From Desmodesmus armatus (lineage: Eukaryota; Chlorophyta; Chlorophyceae; Sphaeropleales; Scenedesmaceae), in the NCBI GenBank assembly GCA_007449985.2, contig VIIQ02000117.1, positions 207,001 through 271,000 of the forward strand: DNA of 64,000 bases. The letters run 5' to 3'. The translations under genes were made by a program, and so were the position numbers. This document shows positions 62,436 to 64,000 of this stretch, piece after piece. The notes under the pieces were generated by a model. That model had not been told where the DNA came from, searched no databases, and saw only the letters and a program-made list of their open reading frames with translations. The stretch's first letter is position 1. Each line of letters begins with the position of its first letter.

Positions 62436-64000
62436 TCACGACCGAACACATAACCCCTGTGCCCTCAGCAGTAGCTTGGTAAACTGTGCACGGTAGTCCT
62501 TTGGCAGCCAGTGAAGCTTTGGGTGTAAGTTGGGCGCTGCAGCAAAGGCCCTGACAGCATCCACTGCGTGCTGGAAAAAGGTGTCGGGCCCCATGCCACC
62601 TATCTGTGCAGCGTTCTGTGCCGCCAGCCAGTACGACAGCTCCATACCTTCACTTGGTGGCTGTGTGCGTTTGCAGCAAACCGGCTTTGCCTGCATAGTC
62701 AGACGATGGATACAGATTGACAGATACAAGACACGTGAACTTTGCAACATCATGTAGTAGTGATCCTCGACAAGGCGGGGCTTGGCACATCAATGCCAAG
62801 CAAGATCCCCAGATCAAGCAATTCGACCTGTATACCATGGGCGATACATCCAAGCATATGTCCTGAACATACACATGATTGGACTGACGCCGCACAGCAA
62901 AACACACCTTAAAGCACTTCGCCTTGCCTGTCCACGCAAGGTTGACTGCAGCTGCCACCACGTCCGTGTGGTCCTCCCAGGACATCTTTTGCAGGTGATG
63001 CCGTGTGCCCTTCAGGAAGGTTGCCTGGCACAGCAAGTCAGCCACCTGCAATGATACAAAGCAAGTTCTGTAGTGTATTGGATGGCTGTATGCGTGTCTT
63101 TGGGTGTGTCAAACCAAGAAGCAGCAACAGAAGACAGCTGTACGCACATGCACACCAGACTCCACCTGGACGTGATACACACATCATGCACCCCCCCCTC
63201 CCCTCTCACCACCCTCCCTACCTGCTACAGTAGTAGCTCCATCACATCCGCTTATATAGCCGACCCCGCCCCCCGCCCCCCTCACCCCACCCCCCCCCCC
63301 ACCCTCACTCACCCCCTCACGCCCCCCCCCCCCTAACTCACCCCCCCCCCCCCTCGCACCCCCCCCCTCCCCCTAACTCACCCCCCAGCAGCATACCTCC
63401 TGCTTGTCTCCTCCAAGCAAGACCCGCATGCCTTCCACCAGACCACGCAGCAGCTCTGTGTGGACGTGCTGCAGGTGGTCACTTGACTCGCTGCTACTGC
63501 CGCTGCCACTGCCACTACTACTACCACTGCTGCTGATGCTGCTCCTGCCGCTGACGATGTACGTCAGGTCTATCCAGTTCGCAAGGCTGGCAATGAGCTG
63601 CACATGGTCTGCGCTTTCCAGGAGGGCCTGACTGCCCCTGGAGACGCCCTCATCGTTGTTCTGCTCAAACAGTGAGATGTACTGGTTCTCAAATGAAAGC
63701 CAGGCCCGAATGTGTGCTGACATCAACTCAGGTGCATACCGCATCAACTCCTGCAAAAAGCAGCATCCGCCGTCTTAGAAACATGGAGGAGGCACGCCCT
63801 GTCTACACTTGTAAGTGGTTTGCTGTCATGACTGACATGCTGACACTGAACAATCCCAGGCGACAGGCAGCATCTGTAACCCCTAAACCGAACTGACAAG
63901 ACTGCAATCACACACCTCATTGTATATCCCACTGTAATACATTGCGATCAGCACAGAGTAGTTGACCTGGTACTTTTTGATCGCTTTCGAAACCCCAGCT
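62436..64000 (-). CDS. Unrecognised helical protein, 3' part of gene
   Basis: Function not recognised. Exons in consistent phase 0: 63916 to the right edge (gene continues), 63397-63750, 62908-63045, 62436-62660. The visible residues look like an alpha-helical repeat or scaffold protein: VSKAIKKYQVNYSVLIAMYY..IYNE, ELMRYAPELMSAHIRAWLSF, ADHVQLIASLANWIDLTYIV, a Ser/Gly run, then LLRGLVEGMRVLLGGDKQE, KMSWEDHTDVVAAAVNLAW, ELSYWLAAQNAAQIGGMGP, and a C-terminus with KLHWLPKDYRAQFTKLLL. Exon phases and splice sites are clean, so a real gene is likely. The intron 63046-63396 is extremely C-rich on the plus strand. Confidence 0.7.
63190..63390 (-). repeat. G-rich intron tract with repeated donor-like motifs
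   Basis: In gene direction the tract is runs of 5-14 G separated by GTGAGTTAG or GTGAGTGAG. The word GTGAGT occurs several times just after the true donor at 63396. Confidence 0.85.

Overview
This is nuclear DNA of a green alga, most likely a flagellate chlorophycean (Chlamydomonadales). The genes have many short exons, with GT-AG introns that often use GTGCGT, GTGAGT or GTAAGT donors and a TGCAG acceptor. TGTAA polyadenylation signals lie downstream of several stops, CAG/CTG codon runs give poly-Gln proteins, and CA, GA, G and C microsatellites fill introns and spacers. The gene set is plant-like (two-module GTP cyclohydrolase I, an SBP-box factor, a PATROL1/DUF810 protein) plus one ciliary gene (enkurin/FAP106), so the organism makes flagella. 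A Haematococcus-like genus is a guess from base composition only.

Layout: the 3' part of a PATROL1/DUF810 (MUN-domain) gene (+, 160-5068); a 3.9 kb gene-free convergent spacer; a GATA zinc-finger factor (-, 8924-11163); a small basic conserved protein (-, 12716-14045); GTP cyclohydrolase I (-, 15369-17422), divergent from ATG9 (+, about 18730-26205); enkurin/FAP106 (-, 27781-30239), convergent with ATG9 and divergent from an aldo/keto reductase (+, about 30998-33995); splicing factor SPF45/DRT111 (-, 34767-38324); a class-I ubiquitin-conjugating enzyme (-, 39713-40950); an SBP-box factor (-, 44935 to at least 48778); a Gln-rich protein of unknown function (+, 52460-54783); a 5.5 kb gene-free stretch; a single-repeat MYB/SANT protein (-, 60252 to at least 61332); and the 3' part of an unrecognised gene (-, 62436 to the right edge).

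There is no operon-like logic. These are housekeeping genes (folate synthesis, autophagy, ubiquitin transfer, splicing, vesicle trafficking, flagella) and three transcription factors. I rebuilt exons by hand and checked intron phase. Most models close exactly; enkurin gives 256 codons and the E2 gives 148 once one base is restored. Four exons fail by exactly one base, three of these in or beside short C or G runs; they look like base-call contractions in the assembly rather than four decaying genes, but that needs reads.

The most unusual structures are self-complementary segments inside introns: an inverted copy of the PATROL1-like gene's own downstream exon placed at the donor of an earlier intron, and two long near-perfect hairpins in ATG9 and enkurin introns. 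All three could make double-stranded pre-mRNA and are candidate small-RNA precursors. Also notable are a tandem duplication in the aldo/keto reductase gene that copied an intron end with its acceptor, a dispersed GC-rich repeat with two copies here, and an SBP zinc site with Glu in place of His.
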